From: an uncultured Eubacteriales bacterium
Lineage (GTDB): Bacteria > Bacillota > Clostridia > Christensenellales > Aristaeellaceae
Assembly (NCBI GenBank): GCA_900540045.1
Contig: UQEF01000018.1
Location: forward strand, 1-36,105
Direction: 5' to 3'
Length of the DNA stretch: 36,105 bases
Part shown: positions 17,856-25,643 of the stretch, one piece after another
Numbering within the stretch: position 1 is the stretch's first letter
Layout: each line of letters begins with the position of its first letter
The notes under the pieces: generated by a model
The model's database searches: none
The model's input: only the letters and a program-made list of their open reading frames with translations
Told to the model about the DNA's origin: nothing
Made by a program: the position numbers and the translations under genes

Positions 17856-19679
17856 TCAGCCCTTGGCGCGGTGAGCGGCGCGGGCGCGCTCCTCGTGGGA
17901 GAGCACGCGCTTGCGCATGCGCAGGGACTTGGGAGTGATCTCCAGCAGCTCGTCGTCGTCAATAAATTCGAGGCACTCCTCCAGCGTGAGGGGATGAACG
18001 CTGACCAGACGGAGGCTGTCCTCACTGGCGGAGGCGTTGCGCATGTTGGTCACGTGCTTCTGCTTGCATACGTTGACCACCAGGTCGTCGGGGCGGGAGT
18101 TCTGGCCGCAGATCATGCCCTTGTATACGGGCGTTTGCGGCCCGATGAACAGCGTGCCGCGCTCCTGGGCGTAGAACAGCCCGTAGCTGGTAGCCTCGCC
18201 ATCCTCAAAGCATACCAGAGCGCCTACGTTGCGGTGAGGGATATCGCCCTTGACCGGCTCGTACTTTTCAAACACGCTGGACATGATTCCTTCGCCGCGC
18301 GTATCGGTCATGAACTCGGAGCGATAGCCGAACAGGCCGCGCGAGGGGATCAGGAACTCCAGGCGCACGCGGTCCAGACCGTGCATGCTCTCCATTACGC
18401 CACGGCGGCGGCCGATCTTCTCAATCACCGCGCCCGCATAGGCCTGCGGCACATCGGCCACCATGCGCTCGATGGGTTCACAGCGGACGCCGTCGATTTC
18501 CTTATAGAGCACCTGGGGCTTGGACACCTGGAACTCGTACCCCTGACGGCGCATGTTTTCAATCAGGATGGACAGGTGCAGTTCGCCGCGGCCGCGCACC
18601 TCGAATGCGTCGGGGCTGTCGGTTTCGTTCACGCGCAGGGACACGTCGGTCTGAAGCTCGCGCATGAGACGGGCGCGCAGGTGGCGGCTGGTGACGTATT
18701 CGCCCTCGCGGCCCGCAAAGGGGCTGTTGTTGACCGAGAAGGTCATGGTAACGGTCGGCTCGGTAATGCTCACAAAGGGCAGGGCCTCCACCTGCTCGGG
18801 CGCGCACACGGTATCGCCGATGCCGATATCCTCGATGCCGCTCATGGCCACGATGTCGCCCATGGAGGCCTCCTTGGCGGGGATGCGCTTGAGGCCGTCG
18901 AAGGTATACAGGCTGGTGAGTCGAAGCGGCTGGGATACCTTTTTGGTATCATAGTTGGTTTTGATGACGGTCATGCCCTCCGAGAGGGTGCCGCGGCTGA
19001 TGCGGCCAATGCCGATGCGGCCCACATAATCATTGTAATCGATGGTGGAAATCAGCACCTGCGCAGGGCCTTCCAGATCGCCCTCGGGCGCGGGGATATA
19101 TTGCAGAATCGTGTCAAACAGCGGGCGCAGGTCCTCGCCGGGCCGGCTCATATCCAGCGTGGCGGTGCCCAGACGGGCGCTGGCATAGACGATGGGACGG
19201 TCCAGCGCGGTTTCATCCGCGCCCAGTTCGATGAACAGGTCCAGCACCTCGTCCACCACTTCGTCGCAGCGTGCATCCGGACGATCCACCTTGTTGATTA
19301 CCACGATGACCGGCAGCTTCAGTGCCAGCGCCTTTTTCAGCACGAAGCGGGTCTGGGGCATGGGCCCTTCAAAGCTGTCCACCAGCAGCAGCACGCCGTC
19401 CACCATTTTGAGCACGCGCTCCACTTCGCCGCCGAAATCGGCGTGGCCGGGGGTGTCGACGATGTTGATCTTGGTGGACCTGTAGTGCACAGCTGTGTTC
19501 TTGGCCAGAATGGTAATGCCGCGCTCACGCTCGATATCGCCGGAGTCCATGACGCGCTCGGCCACCTGCTGGTTTTCACGGAAAACGCCGCCCTGCTTGA
19601 GCATTTCGTCCACCAGGGTGGTCTTGCCGTGGTCAACATGGGCGATGATGGCGATGTTGCGGATATCGTTACGAATCAT
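17856..19679 (-). CDS. typA: Translational GTPase TypA/BipA
   Basis: Ribosome-binding GTPase that helps 50S assembly and translation under stress. The length of 607 residues is normal for the family. The G1 loop [15 protein letters not shown] is near residues 13-27, the switch region has [16 protein letters not shown]3 is [12 protein letters not shown] and G4 is NKVDRPDAR. The BipA-specific C-terminal domain has [20 protein letters not shown] and the RNA-binding part ending in [19 protein letters not shown] 19679 follows GGAAAGAGG. It lies 102 bp after prfC with no terminator between, so two translation GTPases are probably cotranscribed. Confidence 0.97.
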   Translation of the reverse strand: MIRNDIRNIAIIAHVDHGKTTLVDEMLKQGGVFRENQQVAERVMDSGDIERERGITILAKNTAVHYRSTKINIVDTPGHADFGGEVERVLKMVDGVLLLVDSFEGPMPQTRFVLKKALALKLPVIVVINKVDRPDARCDEVVDEVLDLFIELGADETALDRPIVYASARLGTATLDMSRPGEDLRPLFDTILQYIPAPEGDLEGPAQVLISTIDYNDYVGRIGIGRISRGTLSEGMTVIKTNYDTKKVSQPLRLTSLYTFDGLKRIPAKEASMGDIVAMSGIEDIGIGDTVCAPEQVEALPFVSITEPTVTMTFSVNNSPFAGREGEYVTSRHLRARLMRELQTDVSLRVNETDSPDAFEVRGRGELHLSILIENMRRQGYEFQVSKPQVLYKEIDGVRCEPIERMVADVPQAYAGAVIEKIGRRRGVMESMHGLDRVRLEFLIPSRGLFGYRSEFMTDTRGEGIMSSVFEKYEPVKGDIPHRNVGALVCFEDGEATSYGLFYAQERGTLFIGPQTPVYKGMICGQNSRPDDLVVNVCKQKHVTNMRNASASEDSLRLVSVHPLTLEECLEFIDDDELLEITPKSLRMRKRVLSHEERARAAHRAKG

Positions 19680-19696
19680 AAACTGCCTCTTTCCTT

Positions 19697-19789
19697 CTAT
19701 TGCTGGTATTGGTCGGGGATGCCTGGGATGCTGTCGTCATCCGCGGGAGGCACCCCCGCCAGCGGGGAAACCAGGTACAAATCATGCAT
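19697..19789 (-). CDS. Candidate 30-residue peptide overlapping the prfC stop
   Basis: An ATG overlaps the prfC stop (TATGCATGA) and opens a 30-codon frame ending 17 bp before typA. The peptide is acidic and Pro-rich: it starts [12 protein letters not shown], then carries [11 protein letters not shown], and ends QYQQ. Third codon positions are mostly G or C, as in neighbouring genes, and the frame fills nearly all of the gap. There is no Shine-Dalgarno of its own, so it would depend on coupling to prfC. Given its length it may be chance; I know no homologue. Confidence 0.3.
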   Translation of the reverse strand: MHDLYLVSPLAGVPPADDDSIPGIPDQYQQ

Positions 19790-21398
19790 ATGCGCTGCGC
19801 ACGGCCGTTTCGGCCAGCTCCAATCCTTCGTTATTTTCCATCGCCAGACGGATGGACCATTCGTTTTCAAACAGCAGCACCTCGCGCTCCTCCGAGTCGA
19901 AGGCGCGGCCGCTGGTGGAGGTCAGCTTGAGCTTTTCCACGGGCACGGGCGATTTGGTCACCCAGCGCACGTAGCGGAAGGGCAGGCGGTCCATGAGCAT
20001 GGTTACGCCGTACTCGGTCTTGAGGCGGTGCTCCAGCACCTCGAACTGAAGCACGCCGACCACGCCCACCAGGAAGTCCTCCCGGCCCGTCTCGGTGCGG
20101 CGGAAGGTCTGGATGGCGCCTTCTTCGGCCAGCTGGAGAATGCCCTTCAAAAACTGCTTGCGCTTCATGCTGTCCTCGGGACGCACGCGGGCGAAGTGCT
20201 CGGGCGCAAACACCGGGATGGAGGAAAAGTGCAGCTTGGGGCCGGAGGAGAGCGCGTCGCCCAGGTGGAAGAAGCCGGGATCAAACAGGCCGATGATATC
20301 GCCCGCATAGGCGTTTTCGACGGCCTCGCGCTCATCGGCCATGAACTGCTGGGGCTGCTTGAGCTGGATCTGCTTGTCCGTGCCGGAATGGTAAACCGTC
20401 ATGCCCTTCTGGAACTCGCCGCTGACCACGCGTACAAAGGCCAAGCGGTCGCGGTGGGCGGGGTTCATGTTGGCCTGAATCTTGAAGATAAAGCCGGAAA
20501 AATACGGTTCGGTAGGCGCAATCTCTCCGATATCGGACATGCGGGGCAACGGCGGCGGCGTGATGGACAAAAACGCCTCCAAAAACGGCTCCACGCCAAA
20601 GTTGGTGACCGCAGAGCCGAAGAACAGCGGCGTGAGCCGGCCCTCCAGCACAGCCTGCTTGTCAAAGGGATCGCCCGCCACATCCAGAAGCTCGATCTCC
20701 TCGTGCAGGCGGTCCAGATAGTGCTTGGCCAGCGCGGTCTCAGCCTCGGGGCTGTCCAGCTTTACGCTCACCTGCTCGGCCATGCTCATGCCATGGTTGC
20801 CGCCGGAATAGAGCAGCACGTTCCCGCTGTCACGCTGGTACACGCCCTGAAAATCGCCGTCCACGCCGATAGGCCAGTTCATCGGGCAGGAGCGGATGCC
20901 CAGCACCTGCTCCAGCTCCTCCATCAGGGCAAAGGGGTCCTTGCTGGCTCGGTCCATCTTGTTGACGAAGGTGAAGATGGGAATGTTACGCAGGCGGCAG
21001 ACCTTAAAGAGCTTGATGGTCTGCTCCTCCACGCCCTTGGCCGCGTCGATGAGCATCACCGCCGCATCCGCCGCCACCAGCACGCGGTAGGTATCCTCGC
21101 TGAAGTCCTGGTGGCCGGGGGTATCCAGAATGTTGATGCGGTAGCCGTCGTATTCAAACTGCATGGCGCTGGAGGTCACGCTGATGCCGCGCTGCTTTTC
21201 GATTTCCATCCAGTCGCTGGTCGCGTGACGTTCGGCCTTGCGGGCCTTGACGCTGCCGGCCTGGCGGATGGCGCCGCCGTAGAGCAGCAGTTTTTCAGTC
21301 AAAGTGGTCTTGCCGGCGTCCGGGTGGCTGATAATGGCGAATGTGCGCCGCTTCTGAACCTGTTTCAGCGCCTCCGCGCTCAGGGTGGCTTCGCTCAT
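19782..21398 (-). CDS. prfC: Peptide chain release factor 3
   Basis: RF3, a GTPase that recycles RF1/RF2 from the ribosome after termination. It is 538 residues from the chosen start. Motifs are G1 SHPDAGKTT (residues 24-32), the RF3-type insert [21 protein letters not shown]3 [11 protein letters not shown] and G4 FVNKMDR. I chose ATG 21398, which has AGAGAGG upstream. An in-frame ATG at 21434 would add 12 residues, but it lies only ~8 bases from the predicted transcription start and has no ribosome binding site. Downstream come the candidate peptide and typA. Confidence 0.96.
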   Translation of the reverse strand: MSEATLSAEALKQVQKRRTFAIISHPDAGKTTLTEKLLLYGGAIRQAGSVKARKAERHATSDWMEIEKQRGISVTSSAMQFEYDGYRINILDTPGHQDFSEDTYRVLVAADAAVMLIDAAKGVEEQTIKLFKVCRLRNIPIFTFVNKMDRASKDPFALMEELEQVLGIRSCPMNWPIGVDGDFQGVYQRDSGNVLLYSGGNHGMSMAEQVSVKLDSPEAETALAKHYLDRLHEEIELLDVAGDPFDKQAVLEGRLTPLFFGSAVTNFGVEPFLEAFLSITPPPLPRMSDIGEIAPTEPYFSGFIFKIQANMNPAHRDRLAFVRVVSGEFQKGMTVYHSGTDKQIQLKQPQQFMADEREAVENAYAGDIIGLFDPGFFHLGDALSSGPKLHFSSIPVFAPEHFARVRPEDSMKRKQFLKGILQLAEEGAIQTFRRTETGREDFLVGVVGVLQFEVLEHRLKTEYGVTMLMDRLPFRYVRWVTKSPVPVEKLKLTSTSGRAFDSEEREVLLFENEWSIRLAMENNEGLELAETAVRSAYA

Positions 21399-21431
21399 GC
21401 GGGTCAAAATCCTCTCTTCCCAGCGATAATA

Positions 21432-21458
21432 CATAGTACAACATCCTATTGTACTATG
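21432..21458. promoter_or_regulatory. Perfect 10-bp inverted repeat over the prfC -10 region (candidate operator)
   Basis: CATAGTACAA (21432-21441) and TTGTACTATG (21449-21458) are exact inverted copies with a 7-bp spacer. The repeat covers the -10 box and the predicted start of transcription, where a bound repressor would block initiation. It could instead be a small 5' hairpin or chance. Confidence 0.45.
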
Positions 21459-21477
21459 GATGGAAAAGCACTGTCAA
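21448..21477 (-). promoter_or_regulatory. Promoter of the prfC-typA operon
   Basis: Read on the - strand: TTGACA (21472-21477), an 18-bp spacer, and TACAAT (21448-21453). It is identical at 26 of 30 positions to the promoter in front of the uppS cluster at 32933-32962. Predicted leader to ATG 21398 is about 45 nt. Confidence 0.8.
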
Positions 21478-21539
21478 GAGGCGGCCCATCGGGGGTTGGG
21501 CAGCGGAAAGCCGGATAAGTTGTCTTACTTGAGCAGAAG

Positions 21540-21578
21540 AAAACCCGCAAAGCGCGCTTGGCGCAAAGCGGGTTTTTT
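21540..21578. terminator. Bidirectional terminator between the nucleoside permease operon and prfC promoter
   Basis: AAAACCCGC / GCGGGTTTT (21540-21548 with 21568-21576) encloses an inner GCGC/GCGC hairpin. Six T residues follow on the + strand and TTTTCTTCT on the - strand. It ends the leftward permease operon, whose last stop codon is at 21595. Confidence 0.85.
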
Positions 21579-21594
21579 GCGATTTGATGCCGCG

Positions 21595-22674
21595 TTACCG
21601 GCTGCCTTTGTCGTAGGGGATGCCTTCGGCCTTGGGCGCGCGGCTGCTCTTGGAGGTAAAGGCCAGTACGATCAACGTGATCAGGTAGGGCAGCAGGCGG
21701 TAAAAGTTGGTATTGATGCCCAGATCCTTGAGGAAATAGATCTGCTCACCAGCGCTGTTGAGCACGTAGAGGCTGCCGTAGCTGGCGGCGATGCACTTGA
21801 ACAGGCCGAACAAAAGCGCCGCGCCCGCCACGCTCAGCGGTTTCCAGTTGCCGAAGATCATCACGGCCAGCGCCAGGAAGCCAAAGCCCGCCACATCCCC
21901 GTTGGAGGTGCAGTTGGTGGTGGTCAGCGCGTAGACAAAGCCGCCCATGCCTGCCAGCGCGCCCGAGATGGTCACGCCCGCATAACGCATTTTAAAGACA
22001 TTGATGCCCAGGCTGTCGGCTGCCTGCGGATTTTCGCCGCAGGAACGGAGCCTTAAGCCGAAGCGCGTGCAATAGAGGATGACGGACATGATGATGAACA
22101 CCAGAATGCACACATAGGTGGCCAGATAAACCTTGTTGACGAAGGTGTCGAAGAGGAAACCAACTTCGTCCGTGCGCCCGTAGCCGAACATGCTTTTTTT
22201 GATCATGAACCAGCTGGCGCTGTCGCCCGTGGCCATTTGAAGGGTGTTCTGGTTGGCGATCAGGCGGATGAGGAACAGCACCAGCGCGGGGGCCAGAAGA
22301 TTGAGTGCTGTGCCGCCCACGGTCTGGTCCGCGCGCAGGTTAATGGCCGCAAACGCCAGCAGGAGCGAAAAGATTGCGCCGAGCAACGCTGCAACCGCCA
22401 TGGTCATCAGCATGAACCCCTGCAGACTCACCCAGTCTCCCGCGGCCTTGGCTGCGTCAAACCAGCCCCATTGCTGCACCAGCCTGACAAACAGCACGCC
22501 GATGAACGCGCCGAAGATCATGATGCCTTCCAGCGCCAGGTTGATCACGCCGCTTCGCTCGGCGTATACGCCCGCCAGCGCCACCACCATCAGGGGGACC
22601 GCATAAATCAGCGTTTGGCGGATCAGGAATACCATGCTGCCGGAGGTAAGATTTTCAAACAATGTTTCCATCAT
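21595..22674 (-). CDS. ABC transporter permease, BMP/nucleoside type (NupQ/YufQ-like)
   Basis: A 359-residue inner-membrane permease of the branched-chain/ribose permease superfamily, nucleoside subgroup. The family motif ERSGVINLALEGIM is at residues 39-52, and about 8-10 hydrophobic segments follow. The loop GLRLRSCGENPQAADSLGIN is the coupling region that contacts the ATPase. The start ATG overlaps the stop of the preceding permease gene (ATGA), and AAAGGAGG lies upstream. It is the last gene of the ATPase-permease-permease operon and is followed by a terminator. Transport of nucleosides or purines is inferred from the family and from the BMP-type binding protein upstream. Confidence 0.93.
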   Translation of the reverse strand: MMETLFENLTSGSMVFLIRQTLIYAVPLMVVALAGVYAERSGVINLALEGIMIFGAFIGVLFVRLVQQWGWFDAAKAAGDWVSLQGFMLMTMAVAALLGAIFSLLLAFAAINLRADQTVGGTALNLLAPALVLFLIRLIANQNTLQMATGDSASWFMIKKSMFGYGRTDEVGFLFDTFVNKVYLATYVCILVFIIMSVILYCTRFGLRLRSCGENPQAADSLGINVFKMRYAGVTISGALAGMGGFVYALTTTNCTSNGDVAGFGFLALAVMIFGNWKPLSVAGAALLFGLFKCIAASYGSLYVLNSAGEQIYFLKDLGINTNFYRLLPYLITLIVLAFTSKSSRAPKAEGIPYDKGSR

Positions 22675-23912
22675 GCCTTCGCCGCCTCCTTTCCTTCCGC
22701 TTTGGAATCCGAATCATCCGGTCCGGGGTCCTTGAGGGGCGCCTCGGTTTTGTGCGCCCGGTGATGGCCCAGCAAAGTCTTAATCAATAGCGAGAAGGCG
22801 CTCAGATACACGATCACGGCGATGATCACGTCCGTGATGTATTCGTTGTAGGCGGTGAGGTTGGTCATCTGCAGGCCCGCGATATCCAGCATGGACATGA
22901 ACATGCCCGTGAAGATGACGCCGATGGGATGGTTGGCCGCCAGAAGCGCCACCGGAATGCCGTTGAAGCCCGCAGCGGGAAGGCTCTGGTAGGTAGACCA
23001 GAAGAATTCCGTGTTGCCGCTCAAATAGTACAGAGAACCGGCCGCACCCGCCAGCGAACCCGCAATGGCCATGGAAAGCACGATGTTGCGCTTGTCCTTG
23101 ATGCCCGCATAGCGTGCGGCGAAGCGGTTGGAACCACAGGCCTTGAGCTGGTAGCCGAAGGTGGTGCGCGTCAGAATGATAAAGACGATGATCGCCAGAA
23201 TGATGGCCACGACGATGCCGCCGTTGACCTGGGAATCCGGAAAGAGCACATCCAGGCCCATTTTGGAGGTGGCGACATTGTTGAAGGTGGTTTTATAGAT
23301 GTAGCCGCTCTTGGTGTTCTCCACCACGTTCTTGAGATTGGAGATGTCAAAGATCCATGTCACAAGGTTGGCTGCGATCCAGTTGGTCATGATGCAGGCC
23401 AGCACCTCGTTGATGTTGAGCAAAGACTTGAGCATGCCCGGAATGGCACCCCACAGCGCGCCCGCCAGCATGCCGCCGAAGAAGGCCAGGAACCAGATGA
23501 TTTCCGGCGGGATGACCGAGGAGGGGACGCACAGCGCGATGAACAGCGTGGCCGCGGTGCCTGCCAGGTACTGTCCCGGCGCGCCGATGTTGAACAGCCC
23601 GGTCTTGAACGCCACCGCCACGGAAAGGCCCGTGAGAATGAGCGGCGTGGCGCGGAAGAGCATGTTGCCCACACTGGCGGGATTAAAGCCAAAGGTAAGC
23701 GCGCCCGCCGCGTCACGGCCCGTGGCGAACAGGCCGCCAAAGATCAGGCGAACCCCGTCCCATACGCTTTTGAGACCCAGCGAGGGGGTGCACAGACCCA
23801 CGATCAGAATAATCAGACTGCCCGCGATCAGGCCCACCAGAATGGACAGGACCGACGCCATGACCGATCGCGTACCGTCCTGATGCCATAGCTTGAGAAA
23901 CCGGTTTTTCAT
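22671..23912 (-). CDS. ABC transporter permease, BMP/nucleoside type (NupP/YufP-like)
   Basis: A 413-residue permease partner of the next gene. It has the subgroup motif FKTGLFNIGAPGQYLAG (FNIGAPGQ at residues 107-114) and the coupling loop TTFGYQLKACGSNRFAARYA. About ten hydrophobic segments are visible, and the charged tail after LIKTLLGHHRAHKTEA is cytoplasmic. Both ends overlap neighbouring genes by 4 bp (ATGA), which points to equimolar translation with the ATPase and the second permease. Confidence 0.93.
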   Translation of the reverse strand: MKNRFLKLWHQDGTRSVMASVLSILVGLIAGSLIILIVGLCTPSLGLKSVWDGVRLIFGGLFATGRDAAGALTFGFNPASVGNMLFRATPLILTGLSVAVAFKTGLFNIGAPGQYLAGTAATLFIALCVPSSVIPPEIIWFLAFFGGMLAGALWGAIPGMLKSLLNINEVLACIMTNWIAANLVTWIFDISNLKNVVENTKSGYIYKTTFNNVATSKMGLDVLFPDSQVNGGIVVAIILAIIVFIILTRTTFGYQLKACGSNRFAARYAGIKDKRNIVLSMAIAGSLAGAAGSLYYLSGNTEFFWSTYQSLPAAGFNGIPVALLAANHPIGVIFTGMFMSMLDIAGLQMTNLTAYNEYITDVIIAVIVYLSAFSLLIKTLLGHHRAHKTEAPLKDPGPDDSDSKAEGKEAAKA

Positions 23913-25453
23913 GCCTGAGCCACCTCCTGCCGCTTTGCGCCGGCCATATAGAGGCCCAGCTCCTCCACCGTCGTCTGCTTGGGATCAAACTCGCCCACGA
24001 TCTGGCCCTCGTACATGACCAGAATTCTGTCGGAGAGGTTCATCACTTCGTCCAGCTCCAGGCTGACCAGCAGCACGGCCTTGCCCTCGTCGCGCTGCTT
24101 GACCAGCTCGCCATGGATATACTCGATGGCGCCCACGTCCAGGCCGCGTGTGGGCTGCACCGCCACGATGAGCGGCTTGTCGCGGTCGATCTCGCGGGCC
24201 ACGATGGCCTTCTGCTGGTTGCCGCCGGACATGCTCCGCGCAATCGTGACCGGCCCCTGACCGGAACGTACGTCGTACTGCGCAATGAGCTTTTCGGCAT
24301 ATTTGCGGGTCTGGTCAAAGCGGATAAAGCCGTGGCTTTGAAACTGCGGCTCCTGAAAGCGCTGCAGCACCAGGTTCTGCTCCAGCGTGAAGTCCAGAAT
24401 CAGGCCGTGCTTGTGCCGGTCCTCCGGAATATGGCTCATGCCGGCCTTGCTGCGGTCCTGGATCGCGGCATGGGTGATATCATGCCCACAAAGGGTGATC
24501 CTGCCGCCGGAGGGCTTCTCCAGCCCGGTCAGGGCATAGACCAGATCCGTCTGGCCGTTGCCGTCGATGCCTGCAATGCACACGATCTCCCCCGCACGGG
24601 CGGTAAAGGAAACATCCTTCACCGCGTCGTGCTTGTACAGGCGAGAGGGTACGCGCAAATGTTCCACAGTCAGCACGGGTTCCGCGGGCTGGGCCGGATC
24701 CTTCTCCACCACCAGCTGCACGGGGCGGCCCACCATCATGCGGCTCAATTCCTCCTGCGTGGTGGCGGAGGTATCCACCGTGCCTACGTAGCGGCCCTTG
24801 CGCAGCACCGTCACGCGGTCGGATACCTCCATAATCTCATTGAGCTTGTGAGAGATGAACAGAATGCTCTTGCCTTCCCTGGTCAGCCCCCGCATGATCT
24901 CCATCAGCTCTTCGATTTCCTGCGGAGTGAGCACGGCGGTGGGCTCGTCAAAGATGAGCACCTCGTTATCGCGGTAGAGCATTTTGAGAATCTCCACACG
25001 CTGCTGCATGCCCACGGTGATATTCTCGATTTTGGCGTCCAGGTCCACTTTCAGGCCGTAGCGCTCGCTCAGAGCAAGCACCTTTTCGCGCGCCGCCTTG
25101 CGGCTCAAGAAGCCCAGGCGGGTGTCCTCCGCTCCCAGGATGATGTTATCCAGCACGGTAAAGACGTCGATCAGCTTAAAATGCTGATGCACCATACCGA
25201 TATGCAGGGCGGTGGCGTCGTTGGGATCGTTGATCTGGACCTCTTTGCCGTCCTTTTTGATGACGCCCTCGTCCGGCTGATAGAGGCCGAAGAGCACGCT
25301 CATCAGCGTGGATTTTCCGGCGCCGTTTTCGCCCAGCAGGGCGTGAATCTCGCCCCTGCGCAGCTGCAGCGTAATGTCGTCGTTGGCCTTGATCCCGGGA
25401 AATTCCTTGGTGATGTGGAGCATTTCGATAACGTATTCCGGCGCGTTATCCAA
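23909..25453 (-). CDS. ABC transporter ATP-binding protein, nucleoside/BMP type (NupO/YufO-like)
   Basis: A 514-residue ATPase with two ABC domains in tandem, as in sugar and nucleoside importers (MglA/RbsA-like). Domain 1 has Walker A GENGAGKS (41-48), a signature region VGMQQRVEIL and Walker B VLIFDEPTAVL. Domain 2 has a degenerate Walker A (GIDGNGQTDL, lacking the Lys), signature MSGGNQQK and Walker B LIVAVQPTRGLDVGA, where the usual DEPT reads VQPT. One degenerate site is normal for this family. The start is TTG at 25453 behind GGGAGGTGG. The gene has its own promoter downstream of the flavoprotein terminator. Confidence 0.94.
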   Translation of the reverse strand: MDNAPEYVIEMLHITKEFPGIKANDDITLQLRRGEIHALLGENGAGKSTLMSVLFGLYQPDEGVIKKDGKEVQINDPNDATALHIGMVHQHFKLIDVFTVLDNIILGAEDTRLGFLSRKAAREKVLALSERYGLKVDLDAKIENITVGMQQRVEILKMLYRDNEVLIFDEPTAVLTPQEIEELMEIMRGLTREGKSILFISHKLNEIMEVSDRVTVLRKGRYVGTVDTSATTQEELSRMMVGRPVQLVVEKDPAQPAEPVLTVEHLRVPSRLYKHDAVKDVSFTARAGEIVCIAGIDGNGQTDLVYALTGLEKPSGGRITLCGHDITHAAIQDRSKAGMSHIPEDRHKHGLILDFTLEQNLVLQRFQEPQFQSHGFIRFDQTRKYAEKLIAQYDVRSGQGPVTIARSMSGGNQQKAIVAREIDRDKPLIVAVQPTRGLDVGAIEYIHGELVKQRDEGKAVLLVSLELDEVMNLSDRILVMYEGQIVGEFDPKQTTVEELGLYMAGAKRQEVAQA

Positions 25454-25500
25454 CCGCGTCCACCTCCCTTTCTGCTTGTTTCGACGGAGCCATGTTTGAT

Positions 25501-25521
25501 CGATATAGTAACATTATATCG
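25501..25521. promoter_or_regulatory. 7-7-7 inverted repeat over the ABC-operon -10 box
   Basis: CGATATA and TATATCG are exact inverted copies with a 7-bp spacer. They overlap the TATAAT box and extend downstream of it. It is a possible operator, but AT-rich and partly explained by the -10 box itself. Confidence 0.35.
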
Positions 25522-25541
25522 GTTTGACGCGTAAATTGCAA
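25513..25541 (-). promoter_or_regulatory. Promoter of the nucleoside-type ABC operon
   Basis: On the - strand, TTGCAA (25536-25541) and a perfect TATAAT (25513-25518) are separated by 17 bp, about 60 bp upstream of the TTG start of the ATPase gene. Confidence 0.8.
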
Positions 25542-25581
25542 GGAAAAGGAAAGCGGCCGGCGCAGAAAGATGCGCGGCAGA

Positions 25582-25626
25582 GAAAAGAAAAACAGGAGGG
25601 AACCGGTGCCTGCCGGTTTCCTCCTG
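25582..25626 (-). terminator. Terminator after the secreted flavoprotein gene
   Basis: On the - strand, CAGGAGGAAACCGG and CCGGTTCCCTCCTG form a 14-bp stem (one mismatch) with a 6-nt loop, followed by TTTTTCTTTT. It separates the flavoprotein gene from the downstream ABC operon. Confidence 0.9.
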
Positions 25627-25643
25627 CGCTGCGCAAAGCAGGA

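Noticed and set aside
21399..21434. Longer prfC start at 21434
   Set aside because: The ATG is about 8 nt from the predicted transcription start and has no Shine-Dalgarno, whereas ATG 21398 has AGAGAGG upstream.
17826..21518. Open frame of 1,230 codons on the + strand opposite typA and prfC
   Set aside because: It is antisense to two certain genes, its His/Gly/Ala-rich translation has no domain, and such frames are a by-product of high GC at third codon positions.
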